From Shewanella sp. Arc9-LZ (GTDB lineage Bacteria > Pseudomonadota > Gammaproteobacteria > Enterobacterales > Shewanellaceae): a stretch of 64,000 nt of DNA. The position numbers and the translations under genes were made by a program. The notes under the pieces were generated by a model. That model saw only the letters and a program-made list of their open reading frames with translations. It did not search any database and was not told the origin of the DNA. The stretch is from contig NZ_CP048031.1 of assembly GCF_010092445.1 (NCBI RefSeq), positions 1,488,001 to 1,552,000 on the forward strand, read 5' to 3'. This document shows, piece after piece, positions 26,264 through 35,865 of the stretch (positions within the stretch are counted from its first letter, which is position 1; the number at the start of each line of letters is the position of its first letter).

Positions 26264-26570
26264 CACTACCTGCCAAATGACTCTCTAGTCCTAATATCGT
26301 TTTACGGTTAACTTTTCTCATTACTCTTTTTGTTTATTTAATCCACCGAAAAATTAACCAGTTAATGAGTGTTGGCATTTAAATTGCTTAATATCAATAA
26401 TTGAAATGAAAATCGTCAGCGAAGCGACAGTGAATTCCTATTTATAAGGTTTTCATGATGACCTTATTGATATAGCGAAATAAACCGTTATATGACGCAT
26501 AAGGTTTGAATACTGAGCAATTTTTTAGATGACCAATAACTTAACCTTGTTTGATTGAGTGGAGTAGATT
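26264..26570. other. Intergenic region fliJ-fliK
   Basis: A 307-bp AT-rich gap. It contains the fliK sigma-54 promoter at 26373-26388, leaving an untranslated leader of about 170 bp. No terminator for fliJ and no other gene is apparent. Confidence 0.6.
26373..26388 (+). promoter_or_regulatory. Sigma-54-type promoter of fliK operon
   Basis: TGGCATTTAAATTGCT matches the RpoN consensus with GG-N10-GC spacing. It is followed by an unusually long leader of roughly 170 bp before the fliK ATG. Confidence 0.87.
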
Positions 26571-28064
26571 ATGCAGCAGATGAGCAATATCTTACTTGGC
26601 AATAGCAGTAAATCTGCCGATGTGAGTACGAAGGGGAATGTACAAGATGTTGAAAATACATCATTCTTATCTGCTTTCAATCAGGCGAGTGAATCCGATC
26701 TTGTTATACGGCGCAGTGGTAATACAGCGCAGGTGTCAATGGATGCTGAAGTGGACAAAACCAGTGTTGCCTTAGCAAACGAGTTGTCTACCGAAGAAAA
26801 TGCTGATGCGGAATTGATTTTTGCTCAACTTAATATGGCAGATTCATTTAATAAACGTCATTCCTCTGGCGGAAATGAATTGCCGCATGTCGATAAATCC
26901 GACGTTTATTTGGACGCAGCAGTTTCCACAGAATCTAAAAGCAATACCGTAGATGTAGATCTTCTTGAGCTTGAAGCTGATGTTTCTTCTATTAAAGATG
27001 TTCTTTCTCAGCTTAGTCCAGAAGAACTCGACAACTTAATGGCATTTGCTGATTTATCTGCACAAGATTTACAAGCTCTAGACAATCAAGATTTAAGCAA
27101 ATTACTTAGTGACTTCAATTTACAAGCACAGGTTATGACTAGCAGTAATGAATCGCCTGATAGTGTGCTTAATAGTGAAGAACAGAGCCAAATTGATAAA
27201 TCAGTTGCCACAAGTGTAGCTGTTCAAGGCCAAGTCAGTGCGACAAACCAGAGTTCAGCAACCGCTAAAGTCGATAAAACTGTTGCTTCTGGCGTTAGCA
27301 GTTCTGCAGCGTTAACTGCAGCTACATCAGCGATGACAATTGACCCTGAGACCATTTTAGGTGACAAAACTCGTATTGATGGCAACATCCAATTAGACAC
27401 TGACAATGCCAAAGTACTCGCAAAAGCTGATTTTTCGGTGGTCCTAGATTCCTTAGCGGCAAAACGCGCCTCCGGTGATCCTTCAACCGCTGTAAATCAA
27501 ACTAGTTTTGGATTAGATACTCTGGCTGACATCGGTGACACTGACAGTAAGGCGTTACAAAATCAGAGTAGCTTTACCTCGGTTCATAAAAGTGATGTTC
27601 CACAATTTCAGCTATCGTTAAGACCACAGGGAGAGCCTGGTGCTCAGATGCAAGAGATGATCCAGCGTTTTTCTCCTGTAATGAAACAGCAGTTAATAAC
27701 CATGGTCAGTAATGGTATTCAACAAGCTGAAATTCGTCTTGATCCACCAGAACTTGGACATTTAACGGTTAAAATTCAAATCCAGGGCGATCAAACTCAA
27801 GTACAGTTTCATGTAGCGCAGTCGCAAACCCGCGATATAGTTGAACAAGCTATGCCTCGATTACGCGATATGCTGGCTCAAGAAGGATTGCAACTGACAG
27901 ACAGCCAAGTGTCCCAAGGTGATGGTGGTAGTGAACAACCGCATGAACAATCATCTAATCAAGGTGGGGGAGACAGTCAGTTGGATGAAATTTCAGCACA
28001 AGAGGTCAGCTTGATGACAAATCCATCAAGGAGTTTACATTCAGCTATAGATTATTATGCTTAA
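26571..28064 (+). CDS. fliK: FliK, hook-length control protein
   Basis: FliK measures hook length and switches export specificity from hook to filament substrates. It has 497 residues. The first 340 or so are Ser/Asp/Gln-rich and poorly conserved, as expected of the ruler region. The conserved C-terminal domain contains MKQQLITMVSNGIQQAEIRLDPPELGHLTVKIQI, where IRLDPPELGxLxVxI is the family signature, followed by AMPRLRDMLAQEGLQL. It begins a fliKLMNOPQR-flhB unit behind its own promoter, and the order supports the assignment. Confidence 0.94.
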   Translation: MQQMSNILLGNSSKSADVSTKGNVQDVENTSFLSAFNQASESDLVIRRSGNTAQVSMDAEVDKTSVALANELSTEENADAELIFAQLNMADSFNKRHSSGGNELPHVDKSDVYLDAAVSTESKSNTVDVDLLELEADVSSIKDVLSQLSPEELDNLMAFADLSAQDLQALDNQDLSKLLSDFNLQAQVMTSSNESPDSVLNSEEQSQIDKSVATSVAVQGQVSATNQSSATAKVDKTVASGVSSSAALTAATSAMTIDPETILGDKTRIDGNIQLDTDNAKVLAKADFSVVLDSLAAKRASGDPSTAVNQTSFGLDTLADIGDTDSKALQNQSSFTSVHKSDVPQFQLSLRPQGEPGAQMQEMIQRFSPVMKQQLITMVSNGIQQAEIRLDPPELGHLTVKIQIQGDQTQVQFHVAQSQTRDIVEQAMPRLRDMLAQEGLQLTDSQVSQGDGGSEQPHEQSSNQGGGDSQLDEISAQEVSLMTNPSRSLHSAIDYYA

Positions 28065-28157
28065 GCAGGTAACCTATAGCAATAATATGACTTTTCAATA
28101 AAAGCTGACTACTTAACTAAGTTTCAATATTAATCACAATGTTGATTAGGAACCAGA

Positions 28158-28679
28158 ATGCCTGAACAAGAATTAGAATTGAATGAAGCCGCTGAAGGCG
28201 GAAAAAAAAGCAAAAAATTAGTCATCTTTGGTGGCATTGGTTTAGTGTTGGCTTTGCTTATTGGGGGCGGCGTGTGGTTTTTTATGGGCTCTGATGAACC
28301 TGAAAATACTGACTCTCAGACAGAAACAGAGACATCTACAGATGCCAAACCTATGTCGATGGAAGAAGCTAATTATGTCGGTATGCCGAGACCTTTCCTA
28401 TTTAATTTGCCCGGCGTTGACCGAGCTCGACTGGTTGAAATTAAAGTTCAATTAATGGTGCGTGGTGATGATAGTGTGCTTACACAAAAACATATTCCAT
28501 TGATTGAAGATGCATTACTAACTACTTTTAGTGCTGCTGACGTACAAAAACTCAGTACCCAAGCCGGTAAAGATGAGCTACGTCAGTTAGCGTTACTCAA
28601 TGTTCAAAATACGCTGCAACCAATAACAGGTAAGAAAGTTGTTGAAAAAGTCTTGTTTACTGGTTTTGTAATGCAATAA
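28158..28679 (+). CDS. fliL: FliL, flagellar basal-body-associated stator supporter
   Basis: FliL is an inner-membrane protein that surrounds and supports the stators. The 173 residues show a short charged N-terminus, one transmembrane helix (about residues 21-42, VIFGGIGLVLALLIGGGVWFFM), an acidic linker, then the periplasmic FliL domain (PFLFNLPGVDRARLVEIKVQLMVRG ending in EKVLFTGFVMQ). AGGAACCAGA precedes the ATG. Confidence 0.94.
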   Translation: MPEQELELNEAAEGGKKSKKLVIFGGIGLVLALLIGGGVWFFMGSDEPENTDSQTETETSTDAKPMSMEEANYVGMPRPFLFNLPGVDRARLVEIKVQLMVRGDDSVLTQKHIPLIEDALLTTFSAADVQKLSTQAGKDELRQLALLNVQNTLQPITGKKVVEKVLFTGFVMQ

Positions 28680-28708
28680 CCAAAAGCATTAACTGCTAAG
28701 GCGATGAT

Positions 28709-29737
28709 GTGAGTGATTTATTAAGCCAAGATGAAATTGATGCGCTTTTGCATGGTGTTGATGATGTTGATGATGATGAGATAGAAGAGGACAGCGCTGA
28801 TGCGCGTTCTTATGATTTCTCTTCTCAAGATCGAATTGTGCGTGGCCGTATGCCCACGCTTGAAATCGTAAATGAGCGATTTGCACGGCATTTACGCATC
28901 AGTATGTTTAACATGATGCGTCGCGCAGCCGAAGTGTCGATCAATGGCGTACAAATGCTGAAGTTTGGCGAGTATGTACATACTTTATTTGTGCCAACCA
29001 GTTTAAATATGGTGCGTTTCAGTCCACTTAAAGGCACTGCATTAATCACCATGGAAGCACGTTTAGTCTTTATTCTGGTAGACAATTTCTTTGGTGGTGA
29101 TGGTCGTTTTCATGCCAAAATTGAAGGCCGTGAATTTACACCAACAGAACGCCGTATTGTACAGTTGTTGCTTAAAATTATTTTTGAAGATTATAAAGAA
29201 GCATGGGCACCAGTAATGGATGTGGAGTTTGAGTACCTCGACTCTGAAGTGAATCCTGCAATGGCGAATATTGTCAGCCCGACAGAAGTGGTCGTGATTA
29301 ATTCGTTCCATATCGAAGTTGATGGCGGCGGTGGTGATTTCCACATTACCATGCCGTATTCGATGATTGAGCCCATTCGTGAATTACTCGATGCCGGTGT
29401 TCAAAGTGATAAACAAGATACTGATATGCGCTGGTCGCAAGCATTACGTGATGAAATCATGGACGTGCAGGTCGGTTTTGATGTCAATGTTGTTGAACAT
29501 GAAGTGACATTACGTGATGTGATGGGGTTTAAAGCTGGGGATATTATCCCGATAGATTTACCTGAACACATTATGATGCGAATTGAAGGTTTACCGACTT
29601 ATCGTTGTAAAATGGGTAAATCGCGCGATAATTTAGCATTAAAAATCAGTGAGAAAATTCCGCGGCCAGAAACGGTTAAAACAGAGATGCAATTAGTGAC
29701 TCGCAAAGGCAAGTCGCGTGATATTTCAGATTTATAA
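28709..29737 (+). CDS. fliM: FliM, flagellar motor switch protein (CheY-P receptor)
   Basis: FliM is the C-ring protein that binds phosphorylated CheY to change rotation. The 342 residues start with GTG at 28709 (CTAAGGCG upstream). The N-terminal SDLLSQDEIDALLHG is the CheY-binding peptide (the enteric version is LSQAEIDALLNG). The middle domain includes NMMRRAAEVSINGVQMLKFGEYVH, and the C-terminal SPOA domain includes GDIIPIDLPEHIMMRIEGLPTYRCKMG. It sits 11 bp before fliN. Confidence 0.97.
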   Translation: MSDLLSQDEIDALLHGVDDVDDDEIEEDSADARSYDFSSQDRIVRGRMPTLEIVNERFARHLRISMFNMMRRAAEVSINGVQMLKFGEYVHTLFVPTSLNMVRFSPLKGTALITMEARLVFILVDNFFGGDGRFHAKIEGREFTPTERRIVQLLLKIIFEDYKEAWAPVMDVEFEYLDSEVNPAMANIVSPTEVVVINSFHIEVDGGGGDFHITMPYSMIEPIRELLDAGVQSDKQDTDMRWSQALRDEIMDVQVGFDVNVVEHEVTLRDVMGFKAGDIIPIDLPEHIMMRIEGLPTYRCKMGKSRDNLALKISEKIPRPETVKTEMQLVTRKGKSRDISDL

Positions 29738-29748
29738 GGTGAAGTAGA

Positions 29749-30132
29749 ATGAGCACAGAAGATACAGGCGATGACTGGGCTGCAGCAATGGCGGAGCAGG
29801 CTTTAGAAGAAGCAGAACAAGTAGAGCTTGATGAATTAGTCGATGATTCCAGACCTATCACGAAAGAAGAAGCTGCCAAGTTAGACGGTATTCTAGATAT
29901 TCCGGTAACGATTTCCATGGAAGTGGGTCGCAGTTTTATTAGTATCCGTAATTTACTCCAGCTCAACCAAGGTTCGGTGGTCGAACTTGATCGTGTAGCC
30001 GGTGAGCCTTTAGACGTTATGGTTAATGGAACCCTGATTGCTCATGGTGAAGTTGTGGTAGTGAATGACAAATTTGGTATCCGCTTAACGGATGTTATTA
30101 GCCAAACAGAACGTATCAAAAAACTTAAATAA
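29749..30132 (+). CDS. fliN: FliN, flagellar motor switch protein
   Basis: FliN forms the lower part of the C ring and docks the export ATPase complex through FliH. The 127 residues have an acidic N-terminal region (about 1-45) and the SPOA domain (ILDIPVTISMEVGRSFISIRNLLQLNQGSVVELDRVAGEPLDVMVNGTLIAHGEVVVVNDKFGIRLTDV), which is nearly textbook. AAGGTGAAG precedes the ATG. Confidence 0.97.
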   Translation: MSTEDTGDDWAAAMAEQALEEAEQVELDELVDDSRPITKEEAAKLDGILDIPVTISMEVGRSFISIRNLLQLNQGSVVELDRVAGEPLDVMVNGTLIAHGEVVVVNDKFGIRLTDVISQTERIKKLK

Positions 30133-30216
30133 CTAAAAAATATAATAAACAATAATATAGCAAAGATTGGCGTGTGTTGAGCTTTGCTAAGTTGGTTGCA
30201 CAAACAAGGAATAGCA

Positions 30217-30627
30217 GTGGCGAATATGATACTAATGCTGAGCATTATGAGTGAGGCGTTAAGCGTCCCTGAAGTGTCTAGTACTCTGGCTAAAAATACC
30301 TCTGCTCATCCCGCTGAAGTGTCTAATGTGGCAACATTAGCCAACATGGTTGGTGGATTAATTGTCGTATTAGCGCTTATTTTTTTGTTAGCTTATATTG
30401 TAAAACGTCTTAAGTTAGTGCCATCTAATGGCGGTGTGATTAAAACGATTGCAGTAACTCCCATCGGTCAACGTGAAAAAGTGGTATTGGTGGAGGTCAA
30501 TGGCCAGCAATATCTACTTGGTGTAACCTCGCAACAGATTAATCTGATTGATAAGTTAGCCACCCCCGTCGACGTTCCCATTTCTTCGTTTGCTAGCCGT
30601 CTAAAACAAGCCAAGGAACAGCAATAA
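30217..30627 (+). CDS. fliO: FliO, flagellar export gate assembly protein
   Basis: FliO is a small membrane protein that helps FliP assemble. The preferred start is GTG at 30217, preceded at good distance by AAGGA, giving 136 residues; the TTG at 30184 has no ribosome site. The sequence has a hydrophobic helix ([21 protein letters not shown]) and then the FliO domain ([38 protein letters not shown]). Its stop overlaps the fliP ATG by one base (TAATG). Confidence 0.92.
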   Translation: MANMILMLSIMSEALSVPEVSSTLAKNTSAHPAEVSNVATLANMVGGLIVVLALIFLLAYIVKRLKLVPSNGGVIKTIAVTPIGQREKVVLVEVNGQQYLLGVTSQQINLIDKLATPVDVPISSFASRLKQAKEQQ

Positions 30628-31388
30628 TGAATAAGTACACAACAGCATTAGTATTGGCGATGATGGCGCTAGTGGCAATGGTTTTATCGCCTTCAGCACT
30701 GGCTCAAGATGGGGTGTTACCTGCGTTAACGGTTACAACAGCTGCAGACGGAACAACTGAATATTCGGTAACAATGCAGATTTTATTGCTGATGACAGCA
30801 ATGAGTTTTATTCCTGCAATGGTCATAATGCTCACTTCATTTACCCGCATCATTGTGGTGCTATCGATATTAAGACAAGCGTTAGGTTTACAACAAACAC
30901 CCTCTAACCAAGTATTAATTGGCATCAGTTTGTTCATGACGTTTTTTATTATGGCACCGGTTTTTGATAAGATTTATGCTGAAGCTGTAGAGCCTTATAT
31001 CAATGAAACCATGACCTTAACGCAAGCTTATGATGTTGGTAAAGAACCCATTAAAACATTTATGCTATCGCAAGTGCGTACCACAGACTTACAAACATTT
31101 ATTGAAATTTCTGGTTACAAAGACATTCAATCTCCTGAGCAAGCACCAATGAGCGTGGTGATCCCAGCGTTTATTACCAGTGAACTTAAAACGGCGTTCC
31201 AAATTGGCTTTATGCTGTTTGTGCCTTTTTTAGTACTCGATTTGGTCGTTGCCAGTATTCTAATGGCCATGGGTATGATGATGTTGTCACCGATGATTGT
31301 GTCACTGCCATTTAAAATTATGTTGTTTGTACTCGTCGATGGTTGGGGCTTAGTGATGGGCACATTAGCGAATAGTTTCGGAATATAA
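30627..31388 (+). CDS. fliP: FliP, flagellar type III export gate protein
   Basis: FliP forms the core of the export gate with FliQ and FliR. The 253-residue precursor starts with a cleavable signal peptide (ending near SPSALAQ), known for this family. The body has the hydrophobic segments and signatures [37 protein letters not shown] and [44 protein letters not shown], typical of FliP/SctR. The neighbours are fliO and fliQ. Confidence 0.97.
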   Translation: MNKYTTALVLAMMALVAMVLSPSALAQDGVLPALTVTTAADGTTEYSVTMQILLLMTAMSFIPAMVIMLTSFTRIIVVLSILRQALGLQQTPSNQVLIGISLFMTFFIMAPVFDKIYAEAVEPYINETMTLTQAYDVGKEPIKTFMLSQVRTTDLQTFIEISGYKDIQSPEQAPMSVVIPAFITSELKTAFQIGFMLFVPFLVLDLVVASILMAMGMMMLSPMIVSLPFKIMLFVLVDGWGLVMGTLANSFGI

Positions 31389-31400
31389 GGCCGCGTATTT

Positions 31401-31670
31401 ATGTCTCCAGAATCGCTCATTGATATCTTTCGAGAAGCACTGTCAGTTATCGTACTGATTGTGTCAGCGATTATTTTACCAGGCTTATTCATCGGTTTAA
31501 TTGTGGCGGTATTTCAGGCCGCGACATCTATTAACGAACAAACCTTAAGCTTTTTACCACGTTTATTGGTGACGTTATTCGCGTTGATGTTTTTAGGCCA
31601 TTGGCTAGTACAAACCATGATGGATTTTTTCTTTGAGATGGTTAATCTCATCCCACAGGTTATAGGTTAA
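31401..31670 (+). CDS. fliQ: FliQ, flagellar type III export gate protein
   Basis: This small (89-residue) export-gate subunit has two transmembrane helices (about 15-38 and 54-78). The motif AVFQAATSINEQTLSFLPRL is highly characteristic of FliQ/SctS. It lies 12 bp after fliP and 3 bp before fliR. Confidence 0.97.
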   Translation: MSPESLIDIFREALSVIVLIVSAIILPGLFIGLIVAVFQAATSINEQTLSFLPRLLVTLFALMFLGHWLVQTMMDFFFEMVNLIPQVIG

Positions 31671-31673
31671 GCC

Positions 31674-32477
31674 ATGGATATTTTGTTTGATGAAATCAGT
31701 CAAACAATTGCCGCATATCTTTTGCCGTTTTTCCGTATTTCATCCATGCTCATGGTGATGGCAGTATTTGGCGCCAATACGACTCCCGCTCGAGTTCGAT
31801 TGATGTTATCCGTGGCGATAACGATGGCCGTTGCGCCTATTTTACCTCCTATTGAAAATGTCGAGTTACTGGCATTGAGTTCAGTTTTTGTCATTGCTCA
31901 GCAAATTTTAATTGGCGTCACCATGGGATTTGTGACCTTAATGGTGATGCAAACTTTTGTATTAACAGGGCAAATAATTGGTATGCAAACCAGTTTAGGT
32001 TTTGCCTCCATGGTCGACCCCGGTTCTGGTGAACAAACGCCTGTTGTGGGTAACTTTTTTCTATTATTGGCAACACTTATCTTTTTAGCTGTTGATGGCC
32101 ATTTGTTAATGTTACGTATGCTGGTGGCCAGTTTTGAAACTATTCCCATTTCAAATCAAGGTATATCAATCGCCAATTATCGTGCGCTTGCTGATTGGGG
32201 TAGCTTTATGTTTGGTTCGGCATTAACAATGTCGATTTCGGCCATTGTGGCGTTGTTATTAATCAATTTATCCTTTGGTGTAATGACTCGAGCCTCGCCT
32301 CAGTTGAATATTTTCTCTATTGGCTTCCCTGTCACTATGGTTAGTGGTTTGTTGATTTTGTGGTTAACGTTAGCACCTATCATGGCGCATTTTGATGAAG
32401 TATGGATGGCTGCGCAATTACTTATGTGTGACGTTTTGCAACTTCAATGTCAACTTAATGGCTCAGTGGTATTTTAA
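31674..32477 (+). CDS. fliR: FliR, flagellar type III export gate protein
   Basis: The third export-gate subunit, a 267-residue multi-spanning membrane protein. Typical features are FFRISSMLMVMAVFGANTTPARVRLMLSVAI near the start, QIIGMQTSLGFASMVDPGSGEQTPVVGNFFLLLATLIFL in the middle, and VMTRASPQLNIFSIGFPVT towards the C-terminus, all FliR/SctT signatures. It is followed by flhB after 9 bp. Confidence 0.96.
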   Translation: MDILFDEISQTIAAYLLPFFRISSMLMVMAVFGANTTPARVRLMLSVAITMAVAPILPPIENVELLALSSVFVIAQQILIGVTMGFVTLMVMQTFVLTGQIIGMQTSLGFASMVDPGSGEQTPVVGNFFLLLATLIFLAVDGHLLMLRMLVASFETIPISNQGISIANYRALADWGSFMFGSALTMSISAIVALLLINLSFGVMTRASPQLNIFSIGFPVTMVSGLLILWLTLAPIMAHFDEVWMAAQLLMCDVLQLQCQLNGSVVF

Positions 32478-32486
32478 GGGGCACAT

Positions 32487-33620
32487 ATGGCAGAAAGTGA
32501 CAGCGGTCAAGAACGCACTGAAGAACCCACAGGAAGGCGACTTGAACAAGCTCGAGAAAAAGGTCAAGTCGCCCGCTCTAAAGAGTTAGGTACCGCAGCG
32601 GTTTTGCTTGCTGCATCTGTTGGGTTTTCGATGACAGGTCCGGCTATTGCCAAAAGCCTCTATACCATTATGGAGCAGATACTTTCCATGGAGCGCGATC
32701 AGATTTTTGATACTAACTCCATGTTCCGAGTATGGGGGGTCGTCGGCAATGAGCTTGCAGGGCCATTAATTAGCTTTATTGCTTTGCTGGCGTTTGTGTC
32801 TTTCCTAGGCAATATTGTGTTAGGTGGCATGTCTTTTTCAGTCAAAGCGTTTATGCCTAAAGGCAGTAAGTTAAATCCCATGAACGGTTTTAAGCGTATG
32901 TTTGGCACCCAGGCATTGGTTGAGCTTACTAAGGGTATTGCTAAGTTTTCGGTGGTAGCATTATCGGCTTATTTTTTATTAAAATTTTATTTCTACGATA
33001 TTTTGACTCTGTCCAGTGATCATCTCCCGGGTAATGTATACCATGCTCTAGATTTACTTATTTGGATGTTCATCTTACTTTGCAGCTCGATGTTATTAAT
33101 CGTTATTATTGATGTGCCATTTCAAATTTGGAATCACAATAAACAGTTAAAAATGACCAAGCAGGAAGTCAAAGACGAGTATAAAGATACTGAAGGTAAA
33201 CCTGAGGTTAAAGGCCGCATAAGACAAATGCAGCAGGAGATGGCGCAACGACGCATGATGACCGAGGTGCCTAATGCGGATGTTATTGTGGTTAACCCAG
33301 AACATTATGCAGTAGCAGTTAAATACGATGTAAGCCGATCATCAGCCCCTTTTCTAATCGCTAAAGGTGTCGATGACGTAGCCTTTAGAATACGTGAAAT
33401 AGCTCGAGAGCATAACGTTGCTATTGTATCGGCCCCGCCGTTGGCTCGTGCTATTTACCACACGACTAAAGTGGATCAACAAGTGCCAGAAGGTTTATTT
33501 ACTGCTGTTGCGCAGGTCTTGGCTTATGTATTCCAGCTTAGGCAATATCAAAAAGGTAAAGGTCGTAGGCCAAAACCTATCCCGCTTAAACAACCCATAC
33601 CAGATGATTTAAAGCACTAA
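32487..33620 (+). CDS. flhB: FlhB, export gate substrate-specificity switch
   Basis: FlhB controls the switch from rod/hook to filament export by self-cleavage in its cytoplasmic domain. The 377 residues include the opening SDSGQERTEEPTGRRLEQAREKGQVARSKEL (a diagnostic FlhB start), four hydrophobic segments and the cytoplasmic domain from about residue 215. The cleavage motif reads N270-P-E-H (NPEHYAVAVKY) instead of the usual NPTH; the reactive Asn and Pro are kept. The C-terminus is a Pro/Lys-rich tail (GRRPKPIPLKQPIPDDLKH). Confidence 0.96.
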   Translation: MAESDSGQERTEEPTGRRLEQAREKGQVARSKELGTAAVLLAASVGFSMTGPAIAKSLYTIMEQILSMERDQIFDTNSMFRVWGVVGNELAGPLISFIALLAFVSFLGNIVLGGMSFSVKAFMPKGSKLNPMNGFKRMFGTQALVELTKGIAKFSVVALSAYFLLKFYFYDILTLSSDHLPGNVYHALDLLIWMFILLCSSMLLIVIIDVPFQIWNHNKQLKMTKQEVKDEYKDTEGKPEVKGRIRQMQQEMAQRRMMTEVPNADVIVVNPEHYAVAVKYDVSRSSAPFLIAKGVDDVAFRIREIAREHNVAIVSAPPLARAIYHTTKVDQQVPEGLFTAVAQVLAYVFQLRQYQKGKGRRPKPIPLKQPIPDDLKH

Positions 33621-33651
33621 TAATTAATCTATTTTAGATAGATAACATTTA

Positions 33652-33667
33652 TGGCTTAATTTTTGCT
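33652..33667 (+). promoter_or_regulatory. Sigma-54-type promoter of flhA operon
   Basis: TGGCTTAATTTTTGCT keeps TGGC, TTGCT and GG-N10-GC; the consensus A/C at positions 5-6 is TT. It lies about 70 bp before the flhA ATG, in the only sizable gap of this region. Confidence 0.75.
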
Positions 33668-33736
33668 TTGTATGTTTATTCGCGTCAAATAACAGTCCAT
33701 TGACGCCGTGATCTGACATAAAGGGTTCATCTTAAT

Positions 33737-35836
33737 ATGGATGCAAAAGCAGCTTTTGGCCAAATGAAACAAATGAAAGTATCTACTTTTAAAGGGATCG
33801 GAACGCCTTTATTAGTACTTGCTGCGTTAGGAATGGTGGTTTTACCTATTCCTGCTTTTTTGCTAGATATTCTGTTTTCATTCAATATTGCGTTGGCTTT
33901 AGTTGTACTCTTAGTTGCTATTTATGCTGACAGACCACTCGATTTTGCTGCTTTCCCTACCGTATTATTAATTGCAACGTTACTAAGACTCGCTCTAAAC
34001 GTCGCCTCTACCCGTATTGTATTGCTTGAAGGTCATAATGGTGGTGCCGCTGCGGGTAAAGTCATTGAGGCTTTTGGTTCTGTGGTTATTGGCGGCAATT
34101 ATGCCGTTGGTTTAGTGGTGTTTATTATCCTTATTATCATTAACTTTGCAGTGGTAACTAAAGGTGCGGGGCGTATTGCTGAGGTGAGTGCTCGTTTTAC
34201 CTTAGATGCAATGCCGGGTAAGCAAATGGCCATTGATGCTGATTTAAATGCTGGCACATTAACCCAAGATCAGGCGCGGATCCGCCGTGCTGAAGTAACT
34301 CGTGAAGCCGATTTCTACGGTGCGATGGACGGTGCTTCAAAGTTTGTTAAAGGTGATGCCATTGCAGGGATCATGATCCTAGTCATCAATATGATTGGTG
34401 GATTTGTGATTGGTATGATCCAGCATGGATTAGACTTTTCTAGCGCGGTTGAAATTTATACCTTACTGACCATCGGTGATGGTTTAGTTGCGCAAATTCC
34501 CGGTTTATTGCTGTCTATTGCCGCGGCCTTAATGGTGACGCGTCAAAACGAGTCAGGCGATATGGGCCAAATGATGTTCAGTCAGATGTTTGACAGTCAT
34601 AAATCATTAGCCATTGCAGCTGGGTTACTCTTTATTATGGGTATTGTGCCTGGTATGCCTCATGTTGCGTTTTTGACATTTGCATTTATTACCGCTGGTG
34701 CTGCGTACTTTATTTACAAGCGTAACGTTGACAAAAAGCAAGCTGCACTAACGTTAGCAACTAAAGGGCCTGTTGAGAGCAAGGATAAAGAACCTAAAGA
34801 TTTAAGCTGGGACGATGTGCGCCATGTTGATACTATTGGTCTTGAAGTCGGATATCGCTTAATTCCGCTGGTTGATAAGTCTCAAGGTGGTGAATTATTA
34901 GGCAGGATCAAAGGCGTACGTAAAAAACTGTCACAAGAATTAGGTTTTTTAGTGCCAGCGGTGCATATTCGTGACAATCTAGACTTATCACCCAATGCGT
35001 ATCGAATTTCGTTAATGGGTGTCGTAGTGGGTGAGGCTGAAGTTAGGCATGATTGTGAATTAGCCATTAATCCTGGCCAAGTTTACGGTAAACTAGACGG
35101 TATTGAAACTCGCGACCCAGCTTTTGGTTTAGAGGCAGTTTGGATAGCGCCAGAGCAACGTGAACATGCACAAACTTTAGGTTATACCGTCGTTGATACT
35201 GCAACGGTTGTAGCGACTCACATAAGCCAGTTACTGAGTAATAATGCTGCTAAGTTATTAGGTTACGAAGAAGTCCAGCAGTTAATGGATATGCTTGCTA
35301 AGAACTCTCCTAAATTAGTGGATGGTTTTGTACCAGATGTCATGCCTCTGGGATCAGTTGTTAAAGTGATGCAGAACTTACTTAACGAAGGGGTATCGGT
35401 ACGAGATTTACGCACCATAGTGCAGACACTATTAGAGTACGGTACTAAGAGCAATGACACTGAAGTATTAACGGCAGCAGTGCGTATAGCGTTAAAACGT
35501 ATGATCGTACAAGAAATCTCTGGACCAGAACTCGAAATCCCTGTCATAACATTGGCGCCAGAGTTGGAACAGATGTTGCATAAGTCTATGCAGGCGACTG
35601 GCGGTGAAGGACCTAATATTGAACCTGGTCTTGCAGAGCGTATGCAGCAGTCATTATTAGACGCTGCACAGAAGCAAGAAATGGTAGGACAACCAGCCAT
35701 TTTATTGACATCGGGTATGCTTAGGTCAACGCTGTCAAGATTTGTTAAATACACTATTCCAAATTTACGAGTGATTTCATATCAGGAAATCCCGGACGAG
35801 AAACAAATTAGAATTGTTTCTGCAGTAGGCCAATAG
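33737..35836 (+). CDS. flhA: FlhA, flagellar type III export platform protein
   Basis: FlhA forms the nonameric export gate ring that receives chaperone-substrate complexes. It has 699 residues. The N-terminal half has about eight transmembrane segments and the family motif FPTVLLIATLLRLALNVASTR (near residues 75-95), then the FHIPEP-type loop with KGAGRIAEVSARFTLDAMPGKQMAIDADLNAG. The C-terminal half is the soluble docking domain. It begins the flhA-flhF-flhG-fliA series. Confidence 0.97.
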   Translation: MDAKAAFGQMKQMKVSTFKGIGTPLLVLAALGMVVLPIPAFLLDILFSFNIALALVVLLVAIYADRPLDFAAFPTVLLIATLLRLALNVASTRIVLLEGHNGGAAAGKVIEAFGSVVIGGNYAVGLVVFIILIIINFAVVTKGAGRIAEVSARFTLDAMPGKQMAIDADLNAGTLTQDQARIRRAEVTREADFYGAMDGASKFVKGDAIAGIMILVINMIGGFVIGMIQHGLDFSSAVEIYTLLTIGDGLVAQIPGLLLSIAAALMVTRQNESGDMGQMMFSQMFDSHKSLAIAAGLLFIMGIVPGMPHVAFLTFAFITAGAAYFIYKRNVDKKQAALTLATKGPVESKDKEPKDLSWDDVRHVDTIGLEVGYRLIPLVDKSQGGELLGRIKGVRKKLSQELGFLVPAVHIRDNLDLSPNAYRISLMGVVVGEAEVRHDCELAINPGQVYGKLDGIETRDPAFGLEAVWIAPEQREHAQTLGYTVVDTATVVATHISQLLSNNAAKLLGYEEVQQLMDMLAKNSPKLVDGFVPDVMPLGSVVKVMQNLLNEGVSVRDLRTIVQTLLEYGTKSNDTEVLTAAVRIALKRMIVQEISGPELEIPVITLAPELEQMLHKSMQATGGEGPNIEPGLAERMQQSLLDAAQKQEMVGQPAILLTSGMLRSTLSRFVKYTIPNLRVISYQEIPDEKQIRIVSAVGQ

Positions 35837-35865
35837 TGATAACGTCTGTTTATAGAGGTGCATAA

